NCBI RefSeq assembly: GCF_018362975.1
Contig: NZ_CP074371.1
Span: 4,092,001-4,156,000, forward strand
DNA length: 64,000 nt
DNA from: Nocardia tengchongensis
GTDB taxonomy: Bacteria; Actinomycetota; Actinomycetes; Mycobacteriales; Mycobacteriaceae
Direction of reading: 5' to 3'
Shown: positions 48,365-58,186 of the stretch, in pieces
How positions within the stretch are numbered: position 1 is the first letter of the stretch
Layout of the letters: each line of letters opens with the position of its first letter
The notes under the pieces: generated by a model
Told to the model about the DNA's origin: nothing
Databases searched by the model: none
What the model saw: only the letters and a program-made list of their open reading frames with translations
Position numbers and translations under genes: made by a program

Positions 48365-48589
48365 TCAGCGCTGTCCACGCATGAAACTCGGAAGTCCGTC
48401 GGAATCATTGTCATCGCATGCCCTGCACCCCCAACTCGGTGAATCAGGGTCGACAATGCAACCGCCTCGAATGATTTCGCCTCGTTCGACTTCCAGCATT
48501 GCGGGGTACGAGAGCAGGCCGTACACGATCGGTGTCATCGGCGCCTGACATGTCGCACACGCTGGGCGTTCGGGTTCTGTACGGCTCAT
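48365..48589 (-). CDS. small zinc-ribbon protein
   Basis: The protein is 74 aa. Two Cys pairs (CATC and, after GGCIVDPDSPSWG, CRAC) flank the block PIVYGLLSYPAMLEVERGEI, a pattern of a widespread small actinobacterial zinc-ribbon protein of unknown role. ATG at 48589; the ribosome site is weak. Confidence 0.65.
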   Translation of the reverse strand: MSRTEPERPACATCQAPMTPIVYGLLSYPAMLEVERGEIIRGGCIVDPDSPSWGCRACDDNDSDGLPSFMRGQR

Positions 48590-48983
48590 GCGACCACTGT
48601 GCCGTCGGGCACAGTGCCGAGATGGAGGGATTCACGATATTCGGCATTACAGAGCGTTCGTACGACGCGCTCGGGCCGCGCCGGACATGCTCGCCGATGA
48701 CATCGGCTACGCCTTCACCACAGCACAGGCCGACATCGGAGACATCCAGTCTTCCGAGGTGACAGCGCCGCCTGATTCCCTCTCGATGTTGCCGAGCGAC
48801 TCGTCGGGCCCCGCATCGCTCGCGCGACCAGCGCGCGGACCCGGATCGGGTGACCTGGCGCGCCGTCCACGACCGAAGTGCCCGTCGATCTCGCCGACGC
48901 AGCGATACGCGAGCTCAGCCAGACCTGAAGACACGGTCATCGTCGTAGATCAAGATGGCCGATTCCCTGGCTAGGCTTCCGAA
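48590..48983. other. region without recognisable genes
   Basis: These 394 bp hold overlapping open frames on both strands with no ribosome sites or recognisable motifs. TAGGCT at 48972-48977 is a -10-like hexamer for the next gene. Confidence 0.35.
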
Positions 48984-49496
48984 ATGGACTGCTGGATCGT
49001 CGAGGGAAGCGCGGTCGACACACAGGATGTGACGCACCTGATCGTGGACCTGCACAACACAGGCGAGTGGACGCTGCGGTGCACAGGAAGACCCGCCAAG
49101 CGTGAAACAGCGCTCGCCGGTCGGGCGCGGTGTCTACGTTGTTCGCTCAAAGCCGCGGACGCGTTCCGCCTGGGCCACCAGCCATTAGACGTTGTCCAAG
49201 ATTGGATGCGAGCCGACCACACCGCGCTTCCCCGACCAGTGTCGATCCAGCGTCGTGCACCCGAACGCCGGACACATCCAGCGACCCCTGCCGAGTCGGC
49301 TAGCCGCGACCTGATATTGGATCTGACAGACCCGGACATGCAATATGTCATCACCGACGCGCTCGCGAGATGGGCTGCGCACCAACGTCGGAAGGCCCGG
49401 GCCGAGCCGGACACGACCCTGACAGCAACCCGAAACCGCTGGGCCGACCTCGCAGACACGGTCCGTGTCCGCGCCGACGTGGTGGGCAGCGACTGA
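48984..49496 (+). CDS. hypothetical protein
   Basis: The protein is 170 aa. The C-terminal region (LTDPDMQYVITDALARWAAH then RWADLADTVRVRAD) is predicted helical; the N-terminus (MDCWIVEGSAVDTQDVTHLI) is strand-like. TAGGCT, a -10-like hexamer, ends seven bases before the ATG, so the mRNA is probably leaderless. No family recognised. Confidence 0.5.
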   Translation: MDCWIVEGSAVDTQDVTHLIVDLHNTGEWTLRCTGRPAKRETALAGRARCLRCSLKAADAFRLGHQPLDVVQDWMRADHTALPRPVSIQRRAPERRTHPATPAESASRDLILDLTDPDMQYVITDALARWAAHQRRKARAEPDTTLTATRNRWADLADTVRVRADVVGSD

Positions 49497-49863
49497 GCTA
49501 TCGACTTCATAGTCAGGTTTCACCGCAAACCACCAACCCTGCACACCTACCCCACCGACCACCGCACACCGTCCTTGCCTCCCAGCCAGACTCGATTCCC
49601 CTCATCGCCAAAGCCTTCGCCGGACAACGACATCCGATAGAACGGGTCGAACCAACCACCGACCCGACCAGCGCGCCACCGGCGAACGATGCGCACAGCA
49701 AGTCGCGGCCACCCGTTGCTCCCCGCTATGACCTCCGTCCGGCACGCGCAGGCCTTATCGGATGCTGACCGGCACACGCACCCCTTTCCTGGACAGGCCC
49801 ACCCGCGCCAATCCGGAAAAGGGGTGCACGTGACCTGGTCACAGGGTCGACTAACACGCACCT
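49497..49863. other. region without recognisable genes
   Basis: These 367 bp are Cys/Pro-codon-rich in all frames and show no convincing gene, repeat or promoter. Confidence 0.35.
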
Positions 49864-50089
49864 TTTTCTGGACCGGACATCCATGAAGCCGAGCTCGATG
49901 AGGAACGCTACAACGCCCCCGAAGCCCCTGGCCTCGACACCGTCCTGCGCGGCCTGTCGATGATCTGCACCGACCAAACCATCCTCGAGCTCACCGGCCA
50001 ATCCTCGATGGCCTCCACGAATTCCACTACCACCTCGCGCCGCGAACTGAAGGCAGCCCTGGTCACGCGCCACTTGGGACTGGAGTGAG
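49864..50089 (+). pseudogene. 3' fragment of an unidentified gene
   Basis: A frame with no start codon encodes AELDEERYNAPEAPGLDTVL, then MICTDQTILELTGQSS and ends ELKAALVTRHLGLE with TGA. Around 50015 an alternative frame reads LHEFHYHLAPR, which would join more naturally, suggesting a frameshift. No family identified. Confidence 0.35.
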
Positions 50090-50297
50090 GCCCCGCCAAC
50101 CACGCCGCCGTGATCCGGCCGGTGGCCCAGGGAAACTGCCAGGGGGAAACACAGGTGCGAGTGGACCGGGTGGGGCAGATTCTGGACTAGGCAGCAATCC
50201 GTACGAGAGGAGCAACGGCGATGGAGACTCGATCCAACCGGTCCGAGACCTGCAATCAGCAGCAGGGTCGGCGTGACGACGAGCAGGGAGTGGAAGC

Positions 50298-51665
50298 GTG
50301 AAGGACTACGACGTGATCGTCCTCGGCGGCGGCTCTCCCGGCGAGCACTGCGCGGGCGAACTTGCCGACGGCGGACTGCGGGTTGCCGTGGTCGAACGCG
50401 ATCTGGTCGGCGGCGAATGCTCCTACTGGGCCTGCATCCCGTCCAAGACGTTGTTGCGTCCCGGCGAGGCTGTTCAGCAGGCGCGGGAAGCCCAGGCGCG
50501 TGCGGAGATCGACGTGGCGGCTTCGCTGGCCTGGCGAGATTTCATGGTGTCGAACTACTCCGACACGAGCGCCGCAGGTTGGCTGTCGAGCAAGGGTATT
50601 GATTTGATCCGCGGCGTGGGGCGGCTTGCCGGACGCGGTGTCGTCGAGGTCGCGGGTGCGCGCTACACAGCCGATCACGTTGTCATCGCGACCGGTTCGG
50701 AACCGATCCTGCCGGCGCTTCCCGGGCTGGCCGGATTGCCGGACGTGTGGACCAACCGCGAGGCGACGAGCCTGACTGCCATTCCACGAAGGCTGATCGT
50801 CCTCGGTGGCGGGCCCGTCGGCGTCGAAATGGCGCAGGCCATCCGTAGGCTGGGCGCGGAGGTCGTGCTGGTCGGTGGCCGCACCCACCTGTTGCCGCGC
50901 GAACCCGCACCGCTCGGCGAGGGTCTCGCCGAGGTGCTGATCCGCGACGGCATCGAGGTGGTGCTCGGTGTGCGCGCCACCGCTGTGCGTCGCGACGGCG
51001 CGGACTTCGTGCTCAGCCTCGGAGACGGCACCGAACGGCGCGGTGATCGCCTGCTGGTGGCCACCGGCCGCAAACCCCGCGTCGACGGAATCGGGCTGGA
51101 GACAGTCGGGATCACGGCCGAGGCGACCGGCATCCCCGTCGATGGCAGTCTGCGCGCCGCGGACGGCGTGTGGGCGATCGGCGATGTCAACGGGGTGCGC
51201 CTGCTGACCCATGTCGGCAAGTATCAGGGCGAGGTCGTCGCGTCCAATATTCTGGGTGAACCCCGCGAAGCCGACTACCGGGCCATCCCGAACGTCGTAT
51301 ACACCGATCCGCAGGCAGCGTCGGTCGGCGTGGTCCAGGACAGATTCAGCGCGACGGTCCGGCTCGGCGATGTGGCCAAGACCGCCACCTTCACCAGGTC
51401 CTACGCCGAGACTCCCTGGTTTCTGACACTATTGAGCGACGGCGAACGGCTGACCGGCGCCTACGCACTCGCACCCGAGGCCGGCGAATGGCTACAACAG
51501 GCCACCCTGGCCATCCGGGCACAAGTTCCGCTCCGCATCCTGCGTGACGTGGTGCAACCCTTCCCGACCTTCTCCGAGGCGTACGTGGCAGGGCTGAAGG
51601 AACTGCGTACCAAAATCATCGAGGCCCGGGTTCCGAGCCTGATCAATCGCCAACCTCGGCGATAG
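50298..51665 (+). CDS. pyridine nucleotide-disulfide oxidoreductase (mercuric/lipoamide reductase-like)
   Basis: The protein is 455 aa. An FAD-binding [10 protein letters not shown], the redox-active disulfide CSYWAC (CxxxxC) and a second dinucleotide motif [20 protein letters not shown] are present, with the FAD-contact [11 protein letters not shown] and a C-terminal dimerisation domain (FPTFSEAYV). The C-terminal His-Glu pair of lipoamide dehydrogenases is not evident, so an alternative disulfide or quinone substrate is likely. GGGAG lies 7 bases before GTG 50298. Confidence 0.88.
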   Translation: MKDYDVIVLGGGSPGEHCAGELADGGLRVAVVERDLVGGECSYWACIPSKTLLRPGEAVQQAREAQARAEIDVAASLAWRDFMVSNYSDTSAAGWLSSKGIDLIRGVGRLAGRGVVEVAGARYTADHVVIATGSEPILPALPGLAGLPDVWTNREATSLTAIPRRLIVLGGGPVGVEMAQAIRRLGAEVVLVGGRTHLLPREPAPLGEGLAEVLIRDGIEVVLGVRATAVRRDGADFVLSLGDGTERRGDRLLVATGRKPRVDGIGLETVGITAEATGIPVDGSLRAADGVWAIGDVNGVRLLTHVGKYQGEVVASNILGEPREADYRAIPNVVYTDPQAASVGVVQDRFSATVRLGDVAKTATFTRSYAETPWFLTLLSDGERLTGAYALAPEAGEWLQQATLAIRAQVPLRILRDVVQPFPTFSEAYVAGLKELRTKIIEARVPSLINRQPRR

Positions 51666-51794
51666 CTGAAGCATCGCCGGGAGCCTGCTGCCGGGCCGTC
51701 TGGCTGACGACGGCCGGGGGCCCGAGCGTTTGTTTTCGTTCGCGAGATCGTGCGACTATCGAATCCCTTTCCGGCGGAGAATGGTTCGAGGTCG

Positions 51795-54000
51795 ATGGTT
51801 GCTCCGGAGCTGGGTCGCTCGATGAGCCTGGTCGGTCGCGCCGCCGAGCTCGAGACATGCGGTGACCTGCTCGAAGCCGTACGCGCCGGGGAAAGCCGGG
51901 TATTGGTGCTCAGCGGTGATCCCGGGGTGGGTTCGGCATTGCTCGACCAGCTCACGAGCCGGGCGACCGATTGCCAGGTGTTTCGCGTCGTCGGTGTGCA
52001 GTCGGAGATGGAACTGGTCTTCGCGGGCCTGCATCAGCTCTGCGCGCCGATGCTCGACCGCATGGACACGCTGCCCGATCCCCAGCGCGACGCGTTCGGG
52101 CTCTGCGAAGGGCCCGCACCGAAGCCGTTCCTGATCGGACTTGCGGTGCTGGGGCTGCTGGCGGAGACGTCCGCGAAACGACCGGTGCTGTGTGGTCGAC
52201 GACTTCCAGTGGTTGGACCGGGCATCGGCCCAGACGCTGGGCTTCGTCGCCCGCAGACTCGCCGCCGAATCGGTCGGGTTGATCTTCGGGGCCAGGGACA
52301 TCACCGTCGAGCTGGCCGGAATCCCGGAGTTGCCGGTCCGCCCATTGCCGTACGAATTCGCGAGCGAGCTGCTGAACTCCGCGCTGACCGGATCGATGGA
52401 TATCCGGGTGCGGGACCAGATCGTGACCGAATCCGGCGGCAATCCACTCGCACTGCTGGAGTGGGTGCGAAGCGCCGCTCCGCATCGGCTGGCCGGCGGA
52501 TTCGGTCTGCCGACAGTATCGGCGCTGTCGAGTCGGATCGAAGAGGGCTTCGGCCTGCAGCTGACGGCGATGCCGGTGCAAACGCAGCGGTTGTTGCGGC
52601 TGGCGGCGGCCGATCCGTCCGGGGACGCTGCACTGGTGTGGTGAGCCGCCACCACCATGGGAATCCCGTTCCACGCCGCAACCCCGCGGTGGAGGCGGGG
52701 CTCGCGGAGTTCGGTGCCCGGGTGTGGTTTCGGCATCCGTTGTTGAGGTCGGCGGTCTACCGGTCCGCGTCGGTTCCGGATCGACACGACATCCACGTGG
52801 CCCTGGCCGAAGCGACTGATGCCCAGCGGGATCCCGATCGCCGGGCATGGCATCGAGCTCAGGCCGCGACCGCACCCGATGAGGACGTCGCGGCGGATCT
52901 CGAGCGATCGGCCGCTCGGGCGCAGGCCCGCGGCGGACCCGCCGCGGCTGCCGCATTCCTGGAACGGGCCGGGTTGCTCTCGGAGGATGAGTGCAGGCGG
53001 GGGCGCCCGCCTGTTGGCGGCTGGACAGGCCAGTTTGCAAGCCGGCAACTACGACGCGGCCCTGAGACTGCTGGCGAATGTCGAAGCCGGGCCATTGGAT
53101 CGGTTGCAACAGGCCACCGCCGATCTGCTGCACGGCCAGGTGGCGTTCGCGTCGGGAATGGGGAGTGACGCCCCACCGTTGCTGCTTTGTGCGGCGAAAC
53201 GGTTGCAGCCGTTCGATATCGACCAGGCTCGGGAGATCTACCTGGCGGCATGGATGGCTTCGTTCTTCGTCGGCAACCAGGTGTCCGGGGGTGGTCTGCC
53301 CGAGGTGTCGAAAGCTGTTCGGGATCTGCTGCCTCGCTCGGATCGGCCGGGCAAGCCCGAGCTGGTGCTGGACGCACTGTCGTCGATAGTTGTGGCGGGG
53401 CCCGCGGCTGCCGCGCCCGCCATGCGGGTGGCAGTGGAACTTTTCGCTTACGCCGGCAATACGACAGATGAGGTGCTGCGGTGGAGTTGGTTCGCGCATC
53501 GAGTGGCCATCGCGCTGTGGGATCACGACGCATGGCGAGCCATTCTCGTGCGCTACGTCGAAAGTATCCGTGCGGCAGGGGCTCTCGACATGATGCCCGT
53601 CGCGCTATCGAGCCTAGCCACGGTCACGGCTTGGTCGGGTGACTTTGCGGCGACCAAGGCGATGATGGCCGAATCGGATGCGATCTGTCAGGCCACCAGG
53701 GCTTCCGCATCCGCGCTCCCGCCGATCCTGCTCGCCTGTTTCCGTGGTGATCGTGCCGTCGCCGAACGGCTCGCGCGACCGGTGATCGACGATGCCGCAG
53801 CGACCGGCAACGCCAACCCGCTCACCGCGCAGGAGGCACTCATCGCGCGGCTCGCTCGTGACGGCAGGACCAATCCCGAGATCGGTGCACAGCTGTTCCT
53901 CAGTGCGCGCACGGTCGAATGGCATTTGCACAAGGTCTTCGCGAAACTCGGGATCGCCTCCCGCCGCGAGCTCGCCAACGCCCTCGATGGGGCTGGCTGA
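51795..54000 (+). pseudogene. LuxR-family LAL regulator, inactivated
   Basis: The pieces align with a large ATP-binding LuxR (LAL) regulator: AAA-like N-terminus (LVGRAAELETCGDLLEAV, degenerate Walker A SGDPGVGSA), Walker [22 protein letters not shown] region ([16 protein letters not shown]), TPR-like repeats, and a C-terminal LuxR HTH ([20 protein letters not shown]). Frame changes occur near 52195, 52688 and 52997, and TGA at 52642 interrupts the ATPase part. The segment before the HTH is shorter than usual, suggesting an internal deletion. The Walker A lysine is also missing. Confidence 0.85.
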
Positions 54001-54101
54001 GGTTGAAAGCGATTCCGATACAACAGTATTCGTAAGCGTGCAGAGCTTCGCGCTCCTCAGCGGTGTCGATCGACCTCGGTGAGAAGGTCGGCCTGGCGAT
54101 G

Positions 54102-54173
54102 TCAGTTCAGCCGTTCGATGATCATGGCGTTGGCCAATCCGCCTGCCTGGCACATGGTTTGCAGGCCGTAGCG
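54102..54173 (-). pseudogene. C-terminal tip of a thiolase gene
   Basis: The minus-strand frame reads RYGLQTMCQAGGLANAMIIE then RLN and stop, the conserved thiolase C-terminus with its second catalytic Cys region (TMCxxGG). Upstream coding sequence is absent. Confidence 0.75.
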
Positions 54174-54211
54174 GCCTGAGCCCCGAATCAGCGAACTGTG
54201 GAGACCAGCTT

Positions 54212-54388
54212 CTATGACGCCATCCGCTCGACGAGCAGCGGTACGAAGCCGCGCACCCGCCGCCCCTCGAAACCGCAGTGTACGTTTGCAACGATACCGG
54301 CGATGACCCCCGCGCCGACTCCGGGCAAATTGTCGGTAAGCCGCCCGACGAGTTCTTTGATCTGTTGATCCTCATCATTTGCTGCCAT
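54212..54388 (-). CDS. small three-helix-bundle dimerization-domain protein
   Basis: The protein is 58 aa: it begins MAANDEDQQIKELVGRLTDN and ends RRVRGFVPLLVERMAS. The pattern of two helices, a central (F)xGRRVRxFVPLLVER block is that of actinobacterial three-helix-bundle dimerization-domain proteins, of unknown role. The cue is ATG at 54388 and TAG at 54212; ribosome site weak. Confidence 0.6.
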   Translation of the reverse strand: MAANDEDQQIKELVGRLTDNLPGVGAGVIAGIVANVHCGFEGRRVRGFVPLLVERMAS

Positions 54389-54778
54389 GGTTCATGGTCG
54401 CCCGCACCCCTGTGCACGGTCAACCGCCGTGAATTCGGTTGGGGCAGTATGCCACGATCGGTGCTATCCCGGCAGCGTCTATGTTGCACGCGTGCAAAGC
54501 AATTCGATGACAAGCCCTCATACGGGCGACTGCGCGCTGGATCCGGTTCGGCGCTCACGGTCCACATATCACCGAATGTGGGGCCGTCAGCGCATGAAGC
54601 GCGGGTATGTGAACGCCATGAAAACTGTCAACAAATGCATTGCCGAGAGATTGCTGGTTGACATATCGTCGAAGAACGTCGATCGCGACGCTGCCATTTC
54701 CAGTGGAGCGCCGGTTTCCATTCAGCTTCACAACGCTGCGGATTCGACGGTCGGGGACCCGTCAGCGTAGGACCCACC
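54389..54778. other. region upstream of the receiver gene
   Basis: These 390 bp contain a longer open frame on the plus strand that lacks a ribosome site; a possible internal start (ATG 54618, MKTVNKCIAERLL) would give a ~50-residue peptide. Not supported enough to call. Confidence 0.3.
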
Positions 54779-55225
54779 ATGAGTCAATTACCCTATTTTG
54801 CAAAAGAATTCACGCCGTCACCGATCGCTGCGGTTCAGCGCAGCAAGGTTCTTGTCGTCGAGAGCAACCCGGCGACGGCGGAGATTGCGGTACTGGTGCT
54901 GGCCAACGCCGGCTATGAGGTGATTTCGGCCGACCGCGCGCAGCGCGCCCTGACCGTCGCGCAGCGATGGAACCCGGACTTGGTACTGCTCGAGCTGGCC
55001 CTGCCGGACCGGTCGGCCGCGTATGCGTGCCGACAGCTGCGCAAGCGCTCACCGATTCCGGTCATCGCGACCTCCCTCGATGGCGATCCCGATTCCATTG
55101 CTGACGCCTACGCAGCCGGTGCCTGCGACTACCTGCCCAAACCGCTGCGAAGCGATGAACTGCTCAGCTGCATCCGAGTCCACCTCGCGGCACCACAGGC
55201 GGTTCGAGGCGATTCGGCCGCCTAG
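54779..55225 (+). CDS. stand-alone response-regulator receiver, degenerate
   Basis: The protein is 148 aa with only a CheY-like receiver (21-140) and no output domain. At the phosphorylation site the usual Asp is Glu 72 (LVLLELALPD), and the N-terminal acidic pair is reduced to E28-S-N (VVESNPAT). T98 or S99 and K121 (YLPKP) remain. A Glu at this site often mimics the phosphorylated state, so it may be a constitutive protein-protein signal; this is inference. Start ATG 54779 follows AGGACC. Confidence 0.85.
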   Translation: MSQLPYFAKEFTPSPIAAVQRSKVLVVESNPATAEIAVLVLANAGYEVISADRAQRALTVAQRWNPDLVLLELALPDRSAAYACRQLRKRSPIPVIATSLDGDPDSIADAYAAGACDYLPKPLRSDELLSCIRVHLAAPQAVRGDSAA

Positions 55226-55365
55226 CAGACCCAGCCTGGTTGAGGCTTCGCCTCGGGCCGCTGGCCGTGCAATACCCCGAGGCGGAAACGCTGGGGCAGG
55301 TAGACCCGGCACCACACCAGGTGTGATTCGAAGTGGTATATGGCGCTGTTTGAGTACGGTCGGGT

Positions 55366-55710
55366 GTGGAGGGTGAGGGTGCCGCCGCTGTGCACGGTGG
55401 AGACGAGGCGGCGTTCGCGGAGTTGTCCCAGCGGTATCGCTGGGAGTTGCGGGTGCACTGCTATCGGATGCTGGGCTCGTTCGACGAGGCCGAAGAGCTG
55501 GTGCAGGAGACGTTGCTGCGGGCATGGCGCTATCGCGGAAGTTTCCAGGGGCGCTCCACCTTTCGGGCGTGGCTGTATCGGATCGCGACGAACGTGTGCC
55601 TGGACTTCCTCGACCGTCGGCCGCGACCCCCGATGCCGGATAAGGTCGGTGGACCGGCGGAGGTGAGTTGGCTGCAGCCGTTTCCGGATCGGTTGCTGGA
55701 GCCGGTGGCA
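55366..55710 (+). pseudogene. ECF sigma factor, C-terminal part deleted
   Basis: The sigma-2 domain is intact (AELSQRYRWELRVHCYRMLG, DEAEELVQETLLRAWRYRG, FRAWLYRIATNVCLDFLDRR). The linker typical of SigJ/SigG-like ECF factors begins (VSWLQPFPDRLLEPVA), then homology stops at about 55710 and region 4, which binds the -35 element, is missing. GTG 55366 is the probable start. Confidence 0.82.
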
Positions 55711-55780
55711 GCATGCCCGCCGCGAGCAGGACGAGCACGACCGCCGACGCCCCGACGGCGAGGATGCTCTGTTCTTCCAT
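55705..55780 (-). pseudogene. N-terminal fragment of a membrane protein gene
   Basis: ATG at 55780 opens a frame reading MEEQSILAVGASAVVLVLLA then AGMLP, a typical first transmembrane helix. It ends at the same place where the opposing sigma-factor gene loses homology. Confidence 0.5.
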
Positions 55781-55805
55781 GATGTTCCGCCCACTATGGC
55801 GGCCC

Positions 55806-56044
55806 AGGCGCGTCAGCACAGCCGTCGGCAGTCCATCACCCCGTTCACCGAGCCATGGCCCCTGTCCGCATGGCCGACAACCTCGACGACCGTCCTGCTC
55901 TGCCGAAACGACCGCTTTCTGCCCGCCACTTTCATGTGCCGTGTCGTCTCCGAACGCCTCGGCGTGGTTCCCGACGAGATCGATGGTGGCCACATGGTCG
56001 CCCTCACCCGACCTCGACAGCTCGCCGACCGACTGGAGGCACAT
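55806..56044 (+). pseudogene. 3' fragment of an alpha/beta hydrolase gene
   Basis: The frame reads TPFTEPWPLSAWPTTSTTVL, then LCRNDRFLPATFMCRVVSERLG and DEIDGGHMVALTRP, the acid- and His-bearing C-terminal third of an alpha/beta-hydrolase (H in GGHMVAL). The nucleophile half is missing. Confidence 0.75.
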
Positions 56045-56100
56045 GCCACCACGAACGCACCACCCCGCTCGAACATCTCGGATGTCGTTTGGGAGTGGGT

Positions 56101-56187
56101 TCAGCGATGCGGACGACGTAATCCGTCCAGCGTCGAGTCCAGTAGCCGTTCAGCTTGCTCGCGCTGCTCAGGCTCGCCCGAGGCCAG
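56101..56187 (-). pseudogene. 3' fragment of a TetR-family regulator gene
   Basis: The minus-strand frame reads LASGEPEQREQAERLLDSTL then DGLRRPHR and TGA, typical of the last helix of a TetR regulator (LLDGLRP). Weaker pieces (MRTGAIRPDVSA) continue to about 56275 in another frame; the HTH is absent. Confidence 0.6.
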
Positions 56188-56292
56188 GGTGATTCCAGTG
56201 CGGGCGGCGAACGGTCGCACTGACGTCGGGCCGGATGGCACCCGTCCGCATCGCGGTCTCGATCAGTGCGCTCCAGCGACGCGTCGAGTTTC

Positions 56293-56340
56293 ATCACCGG
56301 TGTCGCGTTGTTCGTCGACGGCGGCATGGCCCGGGTGTGA
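56293..56340 (+). pseudogene. C-terminal tip of an SDR gene
   Basis: ITGVALFVDGGMARV followed by TGA is the characteristic last strand and turn of a classical short-chain dehydrogenase. Nothing upstream in frame belongs to it. Confidence 0.65.
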
Positions 56341-56379
56341 TCCGCTCCAACTCCAGGCCCGAGCTCCAGGCGAGGAAGC

Positions 56380-57165
56380 CTACGTGGTCGTCAGCAGGCC
56401 GCCGTCGATCACAAAGTCTGAGCCCGTGATATTCGCGGCACGCTCGCTGGCGAGAAAGGCTGCGAGGTCGGCGATTTCGTCGGGGCGAGTGAAGCGGCCG
56501 GTGACGGATGCTGCGGCGGCGGACCGCGCGACGGCGTCAGCATCCCCACCGGTGGCGTGGGCGATCGCGTGGGCGACACCGGTGTCGCCCAGCCACAGGT
56601 CGGTGGCGACGGGTCCGGGGCTGATGGTGTTGACCCGGATGCCGTTGGGGCCGAGCTGTTTCGACAGCGATTTCGCGGTATTGGTGAGGGCGGCTTTCGC
56701 GGCGCTGTAATCGATTACCGCCGGGTCGGCGAGCGTGGCATTGACCGAACTGATCATGACGATGCTGCCCTGGCCCGCGCCGAGCATGGCGGGCAGCACG
56801 GCGCGGGTGGTGCGAATCGCGGCCAGCAGATCCAGTGTGAGGGTGCCCAGCCAGTCGTCGTCGGTGACGTCCAGGAACCCGGTCAGGCGCGGCGTGACCT
56901 TGCCGACGTTGTTGACCAGAATTCTTGTGTCACCGAACTTCTCGGCGGCGGCAGCCAAATCGGTCGCGCCCGCCTGGGTGGACAGATCGACCTCGACCGG
57001 ATGTACCCGGCCTCCGTCGGCGAGTGCGCGCAACTCGTCGCCGGCGTGGCGGGCGCCGGCGACCACGATCGCGCCTTCCTCTACGAGGGTCCGGGTGATG
57101 GCCAGGCCGATGCCCCGGCTCGCGCCGGTGACCACCGCGAGCACGTCGGTGAGTCCGAGATCCAT
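56380..57165 (-). CDS. short-chain dehydrogenase/reductase
   Basis: The protein is 261 aa. TGASRGIG (14-21), NNVGKV, catalytic Ser in MISSVNA, YSAAK and the C-terminal DFVIDGGL are all present. An NAD(P)H-dependent classical SDR; substrate unknown. AAGGAG lies seven bases before ATG 57165. It follows the hydrolase gene by 28 bp on the same strand, so the two form an operon divergent from a LysR gene. Confidence 0.92.
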   Translation of the reverse strand: MDLGLTDVLAVVTGASRGIGLAITRTLVEEGAIVVAGARHAGDELRALADGGRVHPVEVDLSTQAGATDLAAAAEKFGDTRILVNNVGKVTPRLTGFLDVTDDDWLGTLTLDLLAAIRTTRAVLPAMLGAGQGSIVMISSVNATLADPAVIDYSAAKAALTNTAKSLSKQLGPNGIRVNTISPGPVATDLWLGDTGVAHAIAHATGGDADAVARSAAAASVTGRFTRPDEIADLAAFLASERAANITGSDFVIDGGLLTTT

Positions 57166-57193
57166 GGCGGCGCTCCTTCGTCCGGTGGGTTGC

Positions 57194-57994
57194 TTACAGG
57201 CCCTGGTCGGCGAGCCAGCTGAGCACGGCGTCGGCGACGTCCTTCCAGCCGCTGTCCACGGTGAGCGAATGGCCACGTCCTTCGAATTGCTTCAGCTCGG
57301 TCACCGCGGTGGAGTCGCGGTACTGCTTCAGCGTGGACCGTGTGACCACATCGGGCACCGTGTGGTCCTCGAGACCCGAGATGAGCAGTAGCGGACCCCG
57401 ATCCGCGTTGTCGGTGTTCACCTTCGCCTGCGAATGCAGCACGAAGTTGGCGGCGGCGGCCTGGAACAGCGGTCGAGCCGGTGAGGGAATGGTCCAGCGC
57501 TCGAACAATTCGTCGGATTCCTGCTCGGACACCGCGTTGCCGAATCCGAACCGGAATTCCTTGCTGGTCAGGGAGACCGCCTTGTGCAGGTTGGCCGGGT
57601 TGCCCAGCGCCGGCAGGCCCGCGCGCAACTGTGCCAGGGGCAGCGGCAGTACTCCCTTGATCTGCGCGGGATCGATCGCCACTCCGGCGATGCCGCGGCC
57701 CTCACCCAGGAGCTTCTCGGTGATCAAGCCGCCGAAGGAATGGCCGACGATGATCGGAGCGGCGGGCAGAGCGTCGATGATCTCGGCGAAATGCCCTGTG
57801 GCATCGTCGATTCCGATGTTGGCGACCGCCTCCGGATGCTCGCGCGCCGCGGCGACCGTATCGGGCTCACCCGGCCAGCCCGGCGCGATCGGGGCGTATC
57901 CGGCGGCGCGGAAGTGTTCCACCCAAGGTCCCCAACTGGTGGCGTGCAGCCACAAGCCGTGAATGAAGACCACCGGGGTAGCAGACTGCGGCAT
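57194..57994 (-). CDS. alpha/beta-fold hydrolase
   Basis: The protein is 266 aa. Oxyanion-hole HGLW, nucleophile Ser in GHSFGG, acid in GLEDHTVP and His in GRGHSL make a complete triad. No substrate can be assigned. AGAGAGGG six bases before ATG 57994 sets the start; a longer frame to 58144 lacks a site. Operon with the SDR downstream, divergent from LysR. Confidence 0.9.
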   Translation of the reverse strand: MPQSATPVVFIHGLWLHATSWGPWVEHFRAAGYAPIAPGWPGEPDTVAAAREHPEAVANIGIDDATGHFAEIIDALPAAPIIVGHSFGGLITEKLLGEGRGIAGVAIDPAQIKGVLPLPLAQLRAGLPALGNPANLHKAVSLTSKEFRFGFGNAVSEQESDELFERWTIPSPARPLFQAAAANFVLHSQAKVNTDNADRGPLLLISGLEDHTVPDVVTRSTLKQYRDSTAVTELKQFEGRGHSLTVDSGWKDVADAVLSWLADQGL

Positions 57995-58186
57995 CTCGAG
58001 CCCTCTCTGAGCGAACCTTCGGATCGGCCGTACCAGCGGTTCGACCGCGCATCGGCCGGCGCTCACGGCCCTCAACGAGTTCAACACCGTGGTGGGGCGG
58101 ATGTCCAAGTCGCATCGGGCCCGGATCGATAACCAAAACGGCATACTTGCAGGCGGGCATGCAGTCGAGGTTGGGACGAGCGGAGA

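Noticed and set aside
47084..48442. A single intact 452-codon protein across the ligase region
   Set aside because: Only part of this frame matches ligase; the rest is out-of-frame Arg-rich sequence, so the gene is frameshifted.
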